A stretch of DNA of 64,000 bases from Azorinus chamasolen (GCA_963576725.1 OY755244.1:82517121-82581120); one strand, 5' to 3'; positions 45,350 to 55,862 are shown, numbered from the stretch's first letter. The notes: generated from the letters alone by a model not told the origin. Translations and numbers: made by a program.

Positions 45350-45646
45350 CCCTTTATTCCATAAATATCATTAATACGCCTTCCTATGCCTTAGCAGAGT
45401 AGTTCCACATCCGATGGCTCCTGTAGGAGACGTCTGATCAGGGTCTGCTGTAGGAGCTGTCTGATCAGGGTCTGCTGTAGGAGGCGTCTGATCAGGCTCT
45501 GCTCTGATTGCTGTATGGTATAATATAGATCTGTTTCTACAGTTTCTAACAATTTCTATGTTCATATGCCATTATAAAAATTCTTTTCATTAATATAAAT
45601 TTTATCATGGTGTTATTTCTTACATTGATATTCATGGTGTTAAGGG
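45350..45646. mobile_element. TTAACCC-family MITE, complete, with expanded core
   Basis: TTAA on both sides (45346-45349 and 45647-45650), ends CCCTTTATTCCATAAATATC and GTGTTAAGGG. The right arm of the core hairpin is triplicated as three 27-bp units (CTGTAGGAGACGTCTGATCA type) at about 45420-45500. Confidence 0.85.
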
Positions 45647-45944
45647 TTAAACTATCAAAGAAAAGTCTTTGCTTTCCAAGAGAAGGGGGCCCAGATGAGT
45701 TACTGAATTGCTTACATGGTGTCTCTGATCTAGATACTGACTGTTTGCACCAAGTGTATCATGCCTGATGGGTTAACATACATGACTAGTATCTATCTGA
45801 TTTCCTGTGTCATATTGTATAACCCAGAAATAAACCTATACACATATATAGAGATGATTTTTGTTTTATATTTGCAGAAGACCAAAGAATTACATTTATT
45901 CCTATTCACAAATACAATCAGGATGGCAAACAGTTTGTTTTTAG

Positions 45945-46775
45945 ATCACCAGAGCACAAAGTAATCAGGGTGAGCTTTTGTGATCGCCTGATGTCCGTCG
46001 TCTCAGTTCTCAGCTTTCATCTTTGGCACATAGCATCATCTAAAGGTCCTCTACAAAATTTATATAAATAATGCCCCTGGGGTCAAAATTGGCCCTGCCC
46101 CAGGGGTTGCCAGTTTTCCATAGAAGCATTGTAACTTTGAAAATCATCTCCTCTGAAACTGGAAGGTCATCATAGCATCATGTTCAGGTCTTCTACAAAA
46201 GTTATATAAATCATGCCCCTGGGGTCAAAATTGGCCCCAACCCAGGGGTGGCCAGTTTTCTAAAGCAGACTGACCAGTGGCTATTTTTAGCTCACCAGAG
46301 CACAAAGTGCTCAGGGTGAGCTTTTGTGATTGCCTGATGTCCGTCGGCGTGCATCGTGCGTCATCCGTCGTCAAGAATTAGATCCTTTGAAAATCTTCTC
46401 TGAATCTACAGGGTTCTCAGCTTTCATATTTGGCATGTAGCATCATATTCAGGTCCTCTACAAAAGTTATATAAATTATGCCCATGGGGTCAAAATTGGC
46501 CCTGCCCCAGGGGTGGCTAGTTTTCAATAGAAACATATAGAGAAAACATTGAAAATCTTCTCCTCTGAAACTGGAAGGTTCTCAGCTTTCATACTTTGCA
46601 CATAGCATCACGTTCAGGTCCTCTATAAAAGTTGTATAAATTATGCCCCTGGGGTCAAAATTGGCCCCGCCCCAGGTCCGTCTAGTTTTCAATAGAAACA
46701 TACAGGGAAAACTTTGAAAATCTTCTCCTCTGATTGTCTGGTGAGTGATATCAGGCATTCTGGCCCTCTTGTTTA
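45945..46775 (+). repeat. Two 'GCTCACC' hairpin-headed elements
   Basis: First head at 45945 (GATCACCAGAGCACAAAG...GGGTGAGCTT) with two body units. Second head at about 46290 (AGCTCACCAGAGCACAAAG) with three body units, ending GGCATTCTGGCCCTCTTG near 46770. Confidence 0.75.
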
Positions 46776-46936
46776 CATACATGTTGCTATTTTTAGCATA
46801 CATAAAAAGGTAGGTTTTCTCCCTTTGCACTTTTTGATAACAACTGGATTGCCTCCCATCTGGGTAGTAAAGCTGAAGTAACAAGAAAACTGTTCTAGTT
46901 AGATCTGGCCAGTTGCACAGTAAATAGGACAATTAA

Positions 46937-47045
46937 CCCTTTAATCCATATAAAAAACCTTTCTACACCTTTGCAAACAGAGTAGACCCAGATCAGACAG
47001 CTCATGTATTAGCCATCTGATCAATCTGCTCTGTTTGCTTGTGAT
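46937..47045. mobile_element. TTAACCC-family MITE fragment
   Basis: TTAA (46933-46936) then CCCTTTAATCCATATAAAAA; core at 46984-47035. Confidence 0.65.
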
Positions 47046-47115
47046 ATAATATGGTGCTAATTGCATTAAATAATTTTCATTTTGTGTACAATATACTTAC
47101 AATATGTTTACTTAA

Positions 47116-47361
47116 CCCTTTCCCTCATATAAATGCCTTTTCATGCATTTGCAAACAGAGCAGACCCAGATCAGATGGCTCCTATAGCAGCTGTCTGATC
47201 AGGGTCTGCTCTGTTTATCAATGGAATTTGAATTATGTTTCTTTACTTTCTAAAATGGCTATACTGTTCCACCTTCAATATTTCATTATACTTGTAACTA
47301 TTTTGTCCATGAATATTCAGTAGGTATTGAAATTTTGAATAAACATAGAACAGGGGATGGG
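47116..47361. mobile_element. TTAACCC-family MITE, complete
   Basis: TTAA on both sides (47112-47115 and 47362-47365); ends CCCTTTCCCTCATATAAATG and GGGGATGGG. Core hairpin at 47160-47215 around CTCCTATAGCAGC. Confidence 0.8.
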
Positions 47362-47365
47362 TTAA

Positions 47366-48017
47366 AAATAAGTTGTAGTAACGCTGAATTGTCTGTATAG
47401 TAATGATCAGATGTTGAACTGTAGAATGTGGAGTGGTAGATGGAAAACTGCTCCGATAGTATTTTATATTTTTATTATGTATCCTGGAATTCCAGTTCGT
47501 ATAGTATAACAATGGTAATCCACAAACAGTAAAATAACAAGTCCAAATAAAACGTATCTATATGAAAGTAAAATAATTTTGTCAGGATATCCTTAATACT
47601 AGAAATCTAGCATGGCCTAAACTCGTGTTTCCTTTTCTAACTCTAAATTGTAACTCCCTGCAGAAGGGGGACCGGGGAACACCCCTTAATATATCGCATG
47701 ACTTTTTGACATAAATTGTACACAAAGGATCTGATGTTAGCAAGCTTATTTTGATTTTTATAGCATCTTAATGGATGAAATCTTACGTAATAGCTATCAC
47801 CCACCACCAGTATATGATTGTATCTGGCGCTCTGAGTGACATTTATCACGTAAGATAATGATCTGGAGAACAACTGTAAATAGGGGAATATTTATCGGTC
47901 TAACAATATGAACAATAATATGAACTCTTGAAGGTGTAATGAAAATATCTGAAATTTTGAACATAAATATAGATTAATTTATTCTTTCTGAATTAAAATT
48001 GGCCCTGCCCCAGGGCC
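47366..48017. other. Gene-free stretch
   Basis: Nothing recognised until about 47990, where a 'GCTCACC' element fragment (TTGGCCCTGCCCCAGGGCC) begins and is cut by the next element. Confidence 0.4.
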
Positions 48018-48473
48018 GGTGTAATGAGGAAAAGTGACCCCCGTAGTAGATCGACCAGGGGTCGATTTATTATATAGTACTATGCCCCCGATCATAGTAC
48101 TATAACCGGGGGAGTCGTAGTTATATGAACCCCTTACATATAAAAATCCGACCCCTCATATAACAAACTGACCCCAGTAGTAGATCGACCGGGGGTTGAT
48201 TTATTATATAGTACTGTGACACCCACCCCCCCCCCCCCCCCAGTCCGGGAGAGTTCTAGTACTATGACCCCCTTACATATAAAAACTGACCCCCTAATAT
48301 AACAAACTGACCCCATAGTAGATCGACCAGAGGTCGAGTTATAATACATGTATAGTACTATGAACCCACACCCCCTTTAGGTATAAGAAACTGACCTCAC
48401 ATACAAGATAACAAACTGACCCTAAAAAGTGTGCTTAAAAGTGAAGTGACTTCCTACTTAGTTATCATTATAA

Positions 48474-48689
48474 ATGTCTCCACCAAATGTATATGGGGCT
48501 CTGATAGATCAAATCAAGAGAGCCGAAGTCGGCGGTGCTGGGCTTCACAGGCCCCTTCTACCCAAAACCGCAGCACCACGCGATACATACCACATTCTCC
48601 TCGAGGAACGCAAACAAACAGCAACAACATTTGGGATAAGTGTTCATACAATAGAAAATTTTGTGTTCTTGAGTATGGTTTGTAGATGA
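48474..48689 (+). other. Orphan 71-codon ORF inside the TIR element
   Basis: An ATG-initiated ORF of protein-like composition (MSPPNVYGALIDQIKRAEV...). It is the only non-repetitive open stretch in the element's left half. No family recognised. Downstream (48810-48890) is a palindromic AACGTTGAATCAACGT repeat. Could be a relic of a transposase or captured gene, or chance. Confidence 0.3.
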
Positions 48690-48939
48690 GATCCTTTAAG
48701 TGAAATGTTCAAAAATGCCGATGGGAGTGATAAAGTCAATTTTAGACACAATGCCCAAATCCAGAAATTTTTTCTGAAAGAGGGGGGTGTCCACCAAATC
48801 CAAGCCCAGTGGGCACCAGAAGTTGTTTCAACGTTGATAAACGTTGAATCAACGTCGCATACGTTGAAACAACGAATAGTGCCCATGGGAGGGGGTTTGA
48901 TTATATGAAACTATGAGCAAAAGATGCATTATGTTCCAT

Positions 48940-50195
48940 TTTTAGCCAGATTTTTCAAGGCTTATTGTTTGGCTAAAACTGGGCGGGCAGGCGTGCGGCG
49001 GGTGGTTGGGCGGAAAGCGTATCGTTGTTAACTAAACTTTAACATTGCTTTTAACTTCTGAATTACTTAAGCTAGACCATTCATATTTGGTATGCAGATA
49101 ACTTGGGTGAAGGCTTTTCACTTGATACAAGGATACTTGAAATCAGGTCAAGGTCAAGGTCACTATTTCCAAAAGTTTGCCGTTTTTAACCAACTTTTAC
49201 ATTGCTATAACTTCTTAACTACAAATGCTAGGCAATTCATTTTTTGTATACAGATAGCTTGGGTGAAGGCCTTTCACTTGATACAAGGATATATGAAATC
49301 AGGTCAAGGTCAAGGTCACTTTTTCCAAAACTTTGCTGTTGTTAACAAAAGTTTTAACATTGCTATAACTTCTGAACTACAAATGCTAGGCAATTCATAT
49401 TTGATATATAGATAGCTTGGGTAAAGGCCTTCCACTTGATACAAGGATACATGAAATCAGGTCAAGGTCACTATTTCCAAAACTTTGCCGTTATTAACAA
49501 TACTTTAACATTGCTTATAACTTCTGAATAACTTAAGCTAGACAATTCATATTTGGTATGCAGATAACTTGGGTGAAGGCATTTCACTTGATACAAGGAT
49601 ACCTGAAATCAGGTCAAGATCATTATTTCCAAAACTTTGCCGTTTTTCACTAACTTTAACATTGCTTTAACTTCTGAACTACAAATGCTAGGCAATTCAT
49701 CTGTGGTATACAAATGGCTTTGGTAAAGGCCTTTCAGTTGATATGAAGATATTTGAAATTATGTCAAGGTCACTATTTTGACAAGTTGGCCATCTTTGAA
49801 AAGCTTCAACATTTTTTCTTAACAGCTGAACCTCATATGCTAGACAATTCATATATGGTATGGAGATTGCTTTGGTGAAGGCCTTTCAGTTGATACAATG
49901 ATACATGAAATTGGGTCAAAGTCAAGGTCAAAGTCAAGGTCACTACTTCTGATCCACGAGTGCTAGGCAATTCACCTTCAGGTATTCATATAGCTTTGGT
50001 ATTAGGACCTTATAGATGACATAAAGAGACCTGAAATCAGGTCAAGGTCACTATTTTGAAACATTGGCTATCATTATAATGTTATAACTTCTTAACTACA
50101 TGGGCTAGACAATTTATATTTGGTATGCAGATAGCTTGGATGAAGGCCTTTCAGTTGATACAAGGATACATGAAATTGGGTCAAGGTCAATACAA
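48940..50195 (+). repeat. Nested hairpin-headed element with AGGTCA-rich body
   Basis: The head AGCCAGATTTTTCAAGG...TTTGGCTAAAAC is at 48942-48977, followed by GGCGGGCAGGCGTGCGGC. About seven units of 155-160 bp share 'CACTTGATACAAGGATAC', 'TCAGGTCAAGGTCA' and 'GCTAGGCAATTCAT'. Confidence 0.75.
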
Positions 50196-51057
50196 AAAAA
50201 AATCCGGCTTTATGGTGGTTTCCGCTATTTTTTGCTTGTTAAAAAAAATATTTTTCCGAAGTAGAGAAAATCGATGGGGTCCAGACCACCCACCACATCC
50301 CATACCCGCTGGATCCGTGCTTAGAGACTTTATAATACGATAAACAGAGTGGGTCAAACTATCATCAGATGTGTTTACTATATTATGGCAAGGAAGTCAC
50401 TATATTTTATAGTAAAATGGCCTGGGGTCATAGTACTTTATAATATATATCGACCCACCTGGTGGATGTATTTTATCAAGGGAGTCACTATATTTTATAG
50501 TAAAATGACCGGGGATCATAGTACTATATGATATATCGACCCCCGTGGTGGATGTATTTTGGCAAGGGAGTCACAATATTTTATAGTAAAATGGCATGGG
50601 GGTCATAGTACTATATAATATATCGACCCCCTGGTGGATGTATTTTGACAAGGCAGTCACTGTGTTTTATAGTAAAATGGCATGGGGGTCATAGAACTAT
50701 ATAATATATCGACCCAAATCGTGGGTGGATTTTGGTAAGGGAGTCACTATATTTTGTAGTAAAATGACCGGGGATCATAGTACTATAAAATATATCGACC
50801 TCTCGGTCGATCTACTACGATAAAAAGAGTGGGTCACACTAGTATAAGGGAGTCATTATATAATGGCAAGGGAGTCACTATACTTTATAGTAAAATGACA
50901 AGGGGTCATAGTACTATATAATAAATCGACCCCCGGTCGATCTACTACGGGGGTCACTTTTCCTCATTATACCAGCTAGTTTTCTATAAAAAAAACAACA
51001 CCTCTGATTGTCTGGTGAGCGATATCAAGGCCATTCTGGCCCTCTTGTTTATGTTAT

Positions 51058-51240
51058 TGTTGATATCTTTATCCTGAATTATATGTAAGAAATAATGCTA
51101 TTATGGATATTAATTAGCAACAATGTATAATCAGGCCATGGCAGAAACTAGGATTAGATCTACAATGTACAGGAGTCCTCTGATCTGGGTCTGCTTTGTT
51201 TGCAAAGTTGCAGAATGGCGTCTCTAAGGAGTAAAGAGTT
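51058..51240. mobile_element. TTAACCC-family MITE, decayed
   Basis: TGGCAGAAACTAGGATTAG, right half-core (GGAGTCCTCTGATCTGGGTC) and right end AAGGAGTAAAGAGTTA. Preceded by the 3' end (50974-51047) of the element split by 48018-50973. Confidence 0.5.
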
Positions 51241-51458
51241 AGGTAAAAGGTTTATGATGGTGCTATATCACTCAACTGTGTCAACAAGTCATAGGACCTA
51301 ATGTGTACACAAAAACATTTGTCCAGTTGTTTAACTCTTTGCATGCTAACGGCGGATTCTCCAGCGATTTATGACCTATGCAAACATTTTTCATCCAGAT
51401 CAGGCCCCACAACACTTGATCTGAGATCCAAGCTGTTTGTAACTCAGACTTAACTAAA

Positions 51459-52940
51459 CAAGAGGGCTAGAATGGCCCTGAAGCGCTCACCAGACAATCA
51501 GAGAAGATTTTCAAAGTTTTCACTATATGTTTCTATTGAAAACTAGCCCGCCCTTGGGCAAGGCAGGGCAGGGCAGGGCAGGGCAAATTTGACCCAATGG
51601 GCACAATCTATATAACTTTTGTAGAGGACCTAAACATGATACTATGTGCGAAATATGAAAGCTAAGAACCTTCCAGTTTCGGAGGAGAATGTTTTCAAAG
51701 TTTTCACTATATGTTTCTATTGAAAACTTGCTACCCCTGGAGCAGGGCCAATTTTGACCCCAGGGGCATAATTTATACAACTTTTGTAGAGGACCTGAAC
51801 ATGATGCTATGTGCCAAATATGAAAGCTGAGAACCTTCCAGTTTCAGAGGAGAAGATTTTCAAAATTTCACTATATGTTTCTATTGAAAACTTGCTACCC
51901 CTGGGGCGGGGCCAATTTTGACACCAGGGGCATAATTTATACAACTTTTGTAGAGGACCTGAACATGATGCTATGTGCCAAATATGGAAGCTGAGAACCT
52001 TCCAGTTTCAGAGGAGAAGATTTTCAAAGTTTGCACTATATGTTTCTATTGAAAACTGGCTACCCCTGGGGCAGGGCCAATTTTAACCCCAGGGGCATAA
52101 TTTATACAAATTTTGTAGAGGACCTAAACATGATGCTATGTGCCAAATATGAAAACTGAGAACCTTCCAGTTTCAGAGGAGAAGATTTTCAAAGTGTGCA
52201 CTATATGTTTCTATTGAAAACTGGCTACCCCTGGGGCGGGGCCAATTTTGACTCCAGGGGCATGATTTATATAACTTTTGTAGAGGACCTGAACATGATG
52301 CTATGTGCCAAATATGAAAGCTGAGAACCCTGTAGATTCAGAGGAGAAGATTTTCAAAGTTTTACTATATGCTTTTAAAGGAAACAATGCACCCCTGGGG
52401 CCGGGCCAATTTTGACCCCAGGGGCATAATTTATATAAATTTTGTAGAGGACCGTAACATGATGCTATGTGCCAAAGATGAAAACTGAGAACCTTCCAGT
52501 TTCAGAAGAGAAGATTTTCAAATTTTCACTATATGTTTCTATTGAAAACTGGCCACCCCTGGGGCGTGGCCAATTTTGACCCCAGGGGAATAATTTATAT
52601 AACTTTTGTAGAGTACCTGAACATGATGCTATGTGCGAAATATGAAAGCTGAGAACCTTCCGGTTTCAGAGGAGAAGGTTTTCACTATATGTTCCTATAG
52701 AAAACAATGTACCCCTGGGGCGTGGCCAATTTTGACCCCAGGGATATAATTTATATAACTTTTGTAGAGGACCTAAAGATGATGCTATGTGCCAAAGATG
52801 AAGGCTGAGAACCCCGTAGATTCAGAGAAGAAGATTTTTAAAGGTTCAAATTGTTGACGACTGACGACGCACGCTGACAGACGACGGACATCAGGCGATC
52901 ACAAAAGCTCACCCTGAGCACTTTGTGCTCTGGTGAGCTA
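51459..52940 (-). repeat. Long 'GCTCACC' hairpin-headed element
   Basis: Minus-strand orientation: 3' end CAAG|AGGGC...GGCCCT at 51459, head GAGCACTTTGTGCTC / GGTGAGCT at 52911-52940. Between them are nine body units of about 150 bp ('GAACCTTCCAGTTTCAGAGG', 'CCCCTGGGGC'). It is the longest copy of this family in the window. Confidence 0.85.
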
Positions 52941-53608
52941 AAAACTAGGAAATTGTGTCTGTAATACACAGCGATGCCCCTATGGTGGTGCTTGCCTCGC
53001 TGCACGTAAAACTCTTAAATCATTTGACCTTGACCTTGGACTTGCAGGCAGCTGTTAGAATGTAAAATAAATAATTATGCAATACAATTTGCATAATAAA
53101 TTGAATCTATTGTTAGAATGTAAAATAAATAATTATGCAATACAATTTGCATAATAAATTGAATCAATTTTAATAATTGAATCAATTTTAAATTGATATG
53201 AGTCAAATAACAAATTGCAATAAAAACTTTGTATGTTGTTAAATGTTCTATGTAATAGATTAATTGTCAGGCAATCCTTGTAAGTATGTATGGTATGTTA
53301 TATGGCTACCCACAGGTGGTCAAGAAAGATTAGTGACAAGCTGTGAAAATCCCTTAGAGATGCAAGCTGGTCACCTAAGTTTGTACAACAGTTAGGTATC
53401 ACTGGAATAAGTGATTGACATCCTACTTAAGATTTACCTGTACAAACAAATAAGAAGCCTGTGCCACCTAATTACTTCCAAAATAATTGTCCAAATAATA
53501 GTTTTAAAAACAATGTCAAACGAAATCCTTTTTGATGTCTCTGGGCTTCTCAAGACATAGTGACAACTACTCTCGTGTGTTTTCAACTGCCACCTGGAAG
53601 ATCATGAA

Positions 53609-53614
53609 TATAAA
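53609..53614 (+). promoter_or_regulatory. LTR TATA box
   Basis: TATAAA in the 5' LTR. A start 25-30 nt downstream would fall at about 53638, which is exactly where the 71-bp copy at 54728 begins its match. Confidence 0.55.
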
Positions 53615-53665
53615 CCATGGCGTAGAACAGCAGCATTACATTTGCTTTGCTGACGCTGTATATTC

Positions 53666-53671
53666 AATAAA
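53666..53671 (+). terminator. LTR poly(A) signal
   Basis: AATAAA about 28 nt after the predicted start. In the 3' LTR the equivalent site (63487-63492) would end the transcript, so R would be roughly 53638 to 53690. Confidence 0.5.
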
Positions 53672-53705
53672 GTTAGTTAAACTTATATTGAATTTGGTTA
53701 TCTTC

Positions 53706-53714
53706 CAGGTAAGA
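53706..53714 (+). promoter_or_regulatory. Splice donor in LTR leader
   Basis: CAG|GTAAGA, a consensus 5' splice site, with the cut after 53708. It would give a 71-nt first exon (53638-53708). Likely partner: the acceptor at 60270 upstream of env. Confidence 0.6.
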
Positions 53715-54056
53715 GTTTTTACACTTTTTATTGTACATTTGCTGTATTTTATTTTGCCAGAGTTCCTTGTAAAGCTAGATGAATTAAGTTGGAAATTATG
53801 CTTAGTCTGTTTTAAAATCTGTCTGAAAGGAATTGTGTCTTTTATATATTGATAATTGTAATTAAGCCAGGCTGAGTATCATGAGACTAATAACATGTAT
53901 TTGGGAATATTATTTAATTCATCTAGCTTGGCGTGTGTGTGTGTGTGTGTATGTGCCATTTCGAGCATTTAACATAGGTTGTAAGAATTGAATGCAGTGA
54001 CTGAAATATTTCATGTGGATCTCGAATAGGAATTTGATGTATTTAGAAATACATGT

Positions 54057-54727
54057 AATATGCCAGGAGTGCAAACTCCCTTTGTCTGCAAGTATATTTT
54101 CTACTGCTCGAGTTCTTTGATACTGCTAAACTGATTGTGTGTTTGATATCTACACGGAACCTGACATTACCTTATATTGTATATTTTATTCTATAATAGG
54201 TTTGATTTAGAGCCTAAGAGATGAAGTTAATTGTTGTCTCTTTTAAATGAGTTTGTACCTTAGTCATGACCTTAATGACTAAAGGATTAATGATTACAAG
54301 TAATTGTATTCAAGAGCTAATTGGTTGAAAGATATTTTTAGTGACTATGTAAGTTTCATTATTCTACAATTATGCGGTTTAGCTACAGATCGGGTAGTTA
54401 GCTACAACTGCTGCTACATGCTATACATGTTGTGATAGTACTTTAAACATACGGGTTTCTACCTAATACTATTATCTTTCAACCTTTAGCCTGTTATCAA
54501 AGTATTGTTTAAGTAATCTTATTCTCTTACGACATGCTTCTGCTTGAAAGTCGAAGGCGGTAATACTTTATCAGTATGGGTTCAGTTGCCTCTCACTGCC
54601 AAGTGAATCTCTGCTGAGCTAATTTCCCCAAGGCTCTTAGCTAAGTCTTCACTGTACCATTGAGCCGTATTCCCCAATGCTCATGCCTTCGACTTCAACA
54701 GATAGTACTGTTACTTAACATTACATG
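54057..54727 (+). other. Untranslated leader of the retroelement
   Basis: 671 bp without a long ORF or recognised primer-binding site. A site complementary to a common tRNA 3' end (starting TGG) was not seen at the LTR edge. Confidence 0.5.
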
Positions 54728-54798
54728 ACATTTGCTTTGCTGACGCTGTATATTCAATAAAGTTAGTTAAACTTATATTGAATTTGGTTATCTTCCAG
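54728..54798 (+). repeat. Perfect 71-bp copy of the LTR leader exon
   Basis: Identical over 71 bases to 53638-53708. It begins ACATTTGCTTTGCTGACG and ends TATCTTCCAG. The match ends exactly at the splice-donor cut: the LTR continues GTAAGAG, this copy continues ATCAGTCC. Confidence 0.95.
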
Positions 54799-54878
54799 AT
54801 CAGTCCCCTTTAGGATAAACGAGCTCTAAGCACGTTTTATCAAGTGGTGGGGAATCCGGGTAAGAGGTTCGATCCCGT

Positions 54879-55862
54879 ATGAACCCGGAGAACAGATATA
54901 AATTGAGAGGACGACCTGGGAACCATCCAGCCAGCAACAAGTCTACTGTAGTTTCCTTTGCGGTCCCAACCACTACATCATCCAGCATGACTTCTGCAAG
55001 TACGACTGCAACGGTGTCAGCAGCACCAAGCTCCATAATGACACCAGCCCCGGTACCAGTTGCACCTGCCATCCATCCTGTAGCACCACCGGTACCTGGA
55101 CCAATCATCCCTCCTTCAGCACCAAGGCACCAATTAGAGCCATTCAGTGGTGTAAACCAAGACCCGATACGCTGGCTCACCTGGTATGAAAGGTACTGTG
55201 TGTATTACCACCTCACCACAGACCGGCAAAAACTGTCAGATTTCCCTTTTCATCTCAGGGAACACGCCAAGGCTTGGTTTGATTCGGTGCCAATTCCAGC
55301 AACATTCGCTGAACTTAGAACGCTGTTCGAAACAAGGTTTAAAAGCAGGAGTATGGACTTTGTGACTATCAAACAGGCCCCTAGTGAGTCTGTACAAGAC
55401 TATTTCCTGAAACTATGTCACTGCAGGCCAAACACCCTCGATGATGAATGGGTCAAAGGGATAGCCATTCGCGGCCTGCGTGATGACATCAGGACCATAG
55501 TAATGCCCCACGACCCCTCGACTTTTGAGGAAGCTAGGAGGATAGCACTACTTGCTGAGGAGTCACTTGGCTTGCCACCTCAGACTCCAATTGCCGCCTG
55601 TCAGCCGTCTCAGTTCGAGACTGTTGTATTGGAGCAACTTACCAATCTGAAGTTGGAAATAGACGAGCTAAGAAGAGAGAGGGCCAGGCAGAATTTTAAT
55701 CCACCTCCGATCCAGCAGCATCAAGACAACAGGAACAACTATGTTCAACAGCCCAGAATGAACAATGGCACCTACAGACGGAACCGCAACTACAGAGGCG
55801 GTAAGCAATTTTCTAGTACTAATAATACTAATGATGGTTACCGAATTCAAGATAGGAGATGA
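54879..55862 (+). CDS. gag: Gag polyprotein (capsid) of the LTR retroelement
   Basis: 327 residues, ATG at 54879, TGA at 55860-55862. Residues about 30-82 are rich in Pro, Ser, Thr and Ala. Residues about 85-230 fit the retrotransposon Gag/capsid fold (WLTWYERY, FHLREHAKAWFDSVP, FAELRTLFETRF, LAEESLG). Residues 247-270 form a short charged helix, likely coiled coil. The C-terminal 30 are Arg/Asn-rich (YRRNRNYRGG). No CCHC zinc knuckle is present; nucleic-acid binding would rest on the basic tail, as described for some insect errantiviruses. Same reading frame as pol, separated only by the TGA. The minus-strand ORF 54800-55180 is its shadow. Confidence 0.9.
   Translation: MNPENRYKLRGRPGNHPASNKSTVVSFAVPTTTSSSMTSASTTATVSAAPSSIMTPAPVPVAPAIHPVAPPVPGPIIPPSAPRHQLEPFSGVNQDPIRWLTWYERYCVYYHLTTDRQKLSDFPFHLREHAKAWFDSVPIPATFAELRTLFETRFKSRSMDFVTIKQAPSESVQDYFLKLCHCRPNTLDDEWVKGIAIRGLRDDIRTIVMPHDPSTFEEARRIALLAEESLGLPPQTPIAACQPSQFETVVLEQLTNLKLEIDELRRERARQNFNPPPIQQHQDNRNNYVQQPRMNNGTYRRNRNYRGGKQFSSTNNTNDGYRIQDRR

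Larger units (their letters stand above)
48018..50973. mobile_element. ~2.96-kb element with ~65-bp TIRs and ~87-bp subterminal repeats
   Basis: The left end GGTGTAATGAGGAAAAGTGA and the right end TCACTTTTCCTCATTATACC are complementary for about 65 bp with few mismatches. Multiple subterminal units contain TAGTACTAT and CGACCCC/GGGGTCG: three at the left (48030-48420), six at the right (motif GTCACTATATTTTATAG or variant at 50396, 50484, 50570, 50656, 50743, 50874). It splits a 'GCTCACC' element (GGGCC | CTAGTTTTC). The interior holds a 71-codon ORF and a nested AGGTCA-rich element. No transposase recognised. Confidence 0.75.
53053..54056 (+). repeat. 5' LTR
   Basis: Starts TGTTAGAATG and matches 62874-63875 base for base except A/G at 53999 and one GT in the (GT)n tract near 53940. 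The first 59 bp are tandemly duplicated (second TGTTAGAATG at 53112). The stretch contains a TATA box, an AATAAA signal and a splice donor. The right boundary is uncertain by a few bases (shared sequence ends ACATGT). Confidence 0.92.

Noticed and set aside
53532..53852. 106-codon ORF in each LTR
   Set aside because: It spans TATA box, predicted start, poly(A) signal and splice donor, and is identical in both LTRs only because the LTRs are. No domain recognised; an LTR-coded accessory protein cannot be excluded but is unsupported.
54866..54876. tRNA-like B box GGTTCGATCCC near gag
   Set aside because: No A box at the right distance and no cloverleaf; it lies in the gag leader inside a small CCGGGT/ACCCGG hairpin.
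54800..55180. Minus-strand 126-codon ORF
   Set aside because: Antisense shadow of the Pro/Thr/Ala-rich N-terminus of gag.
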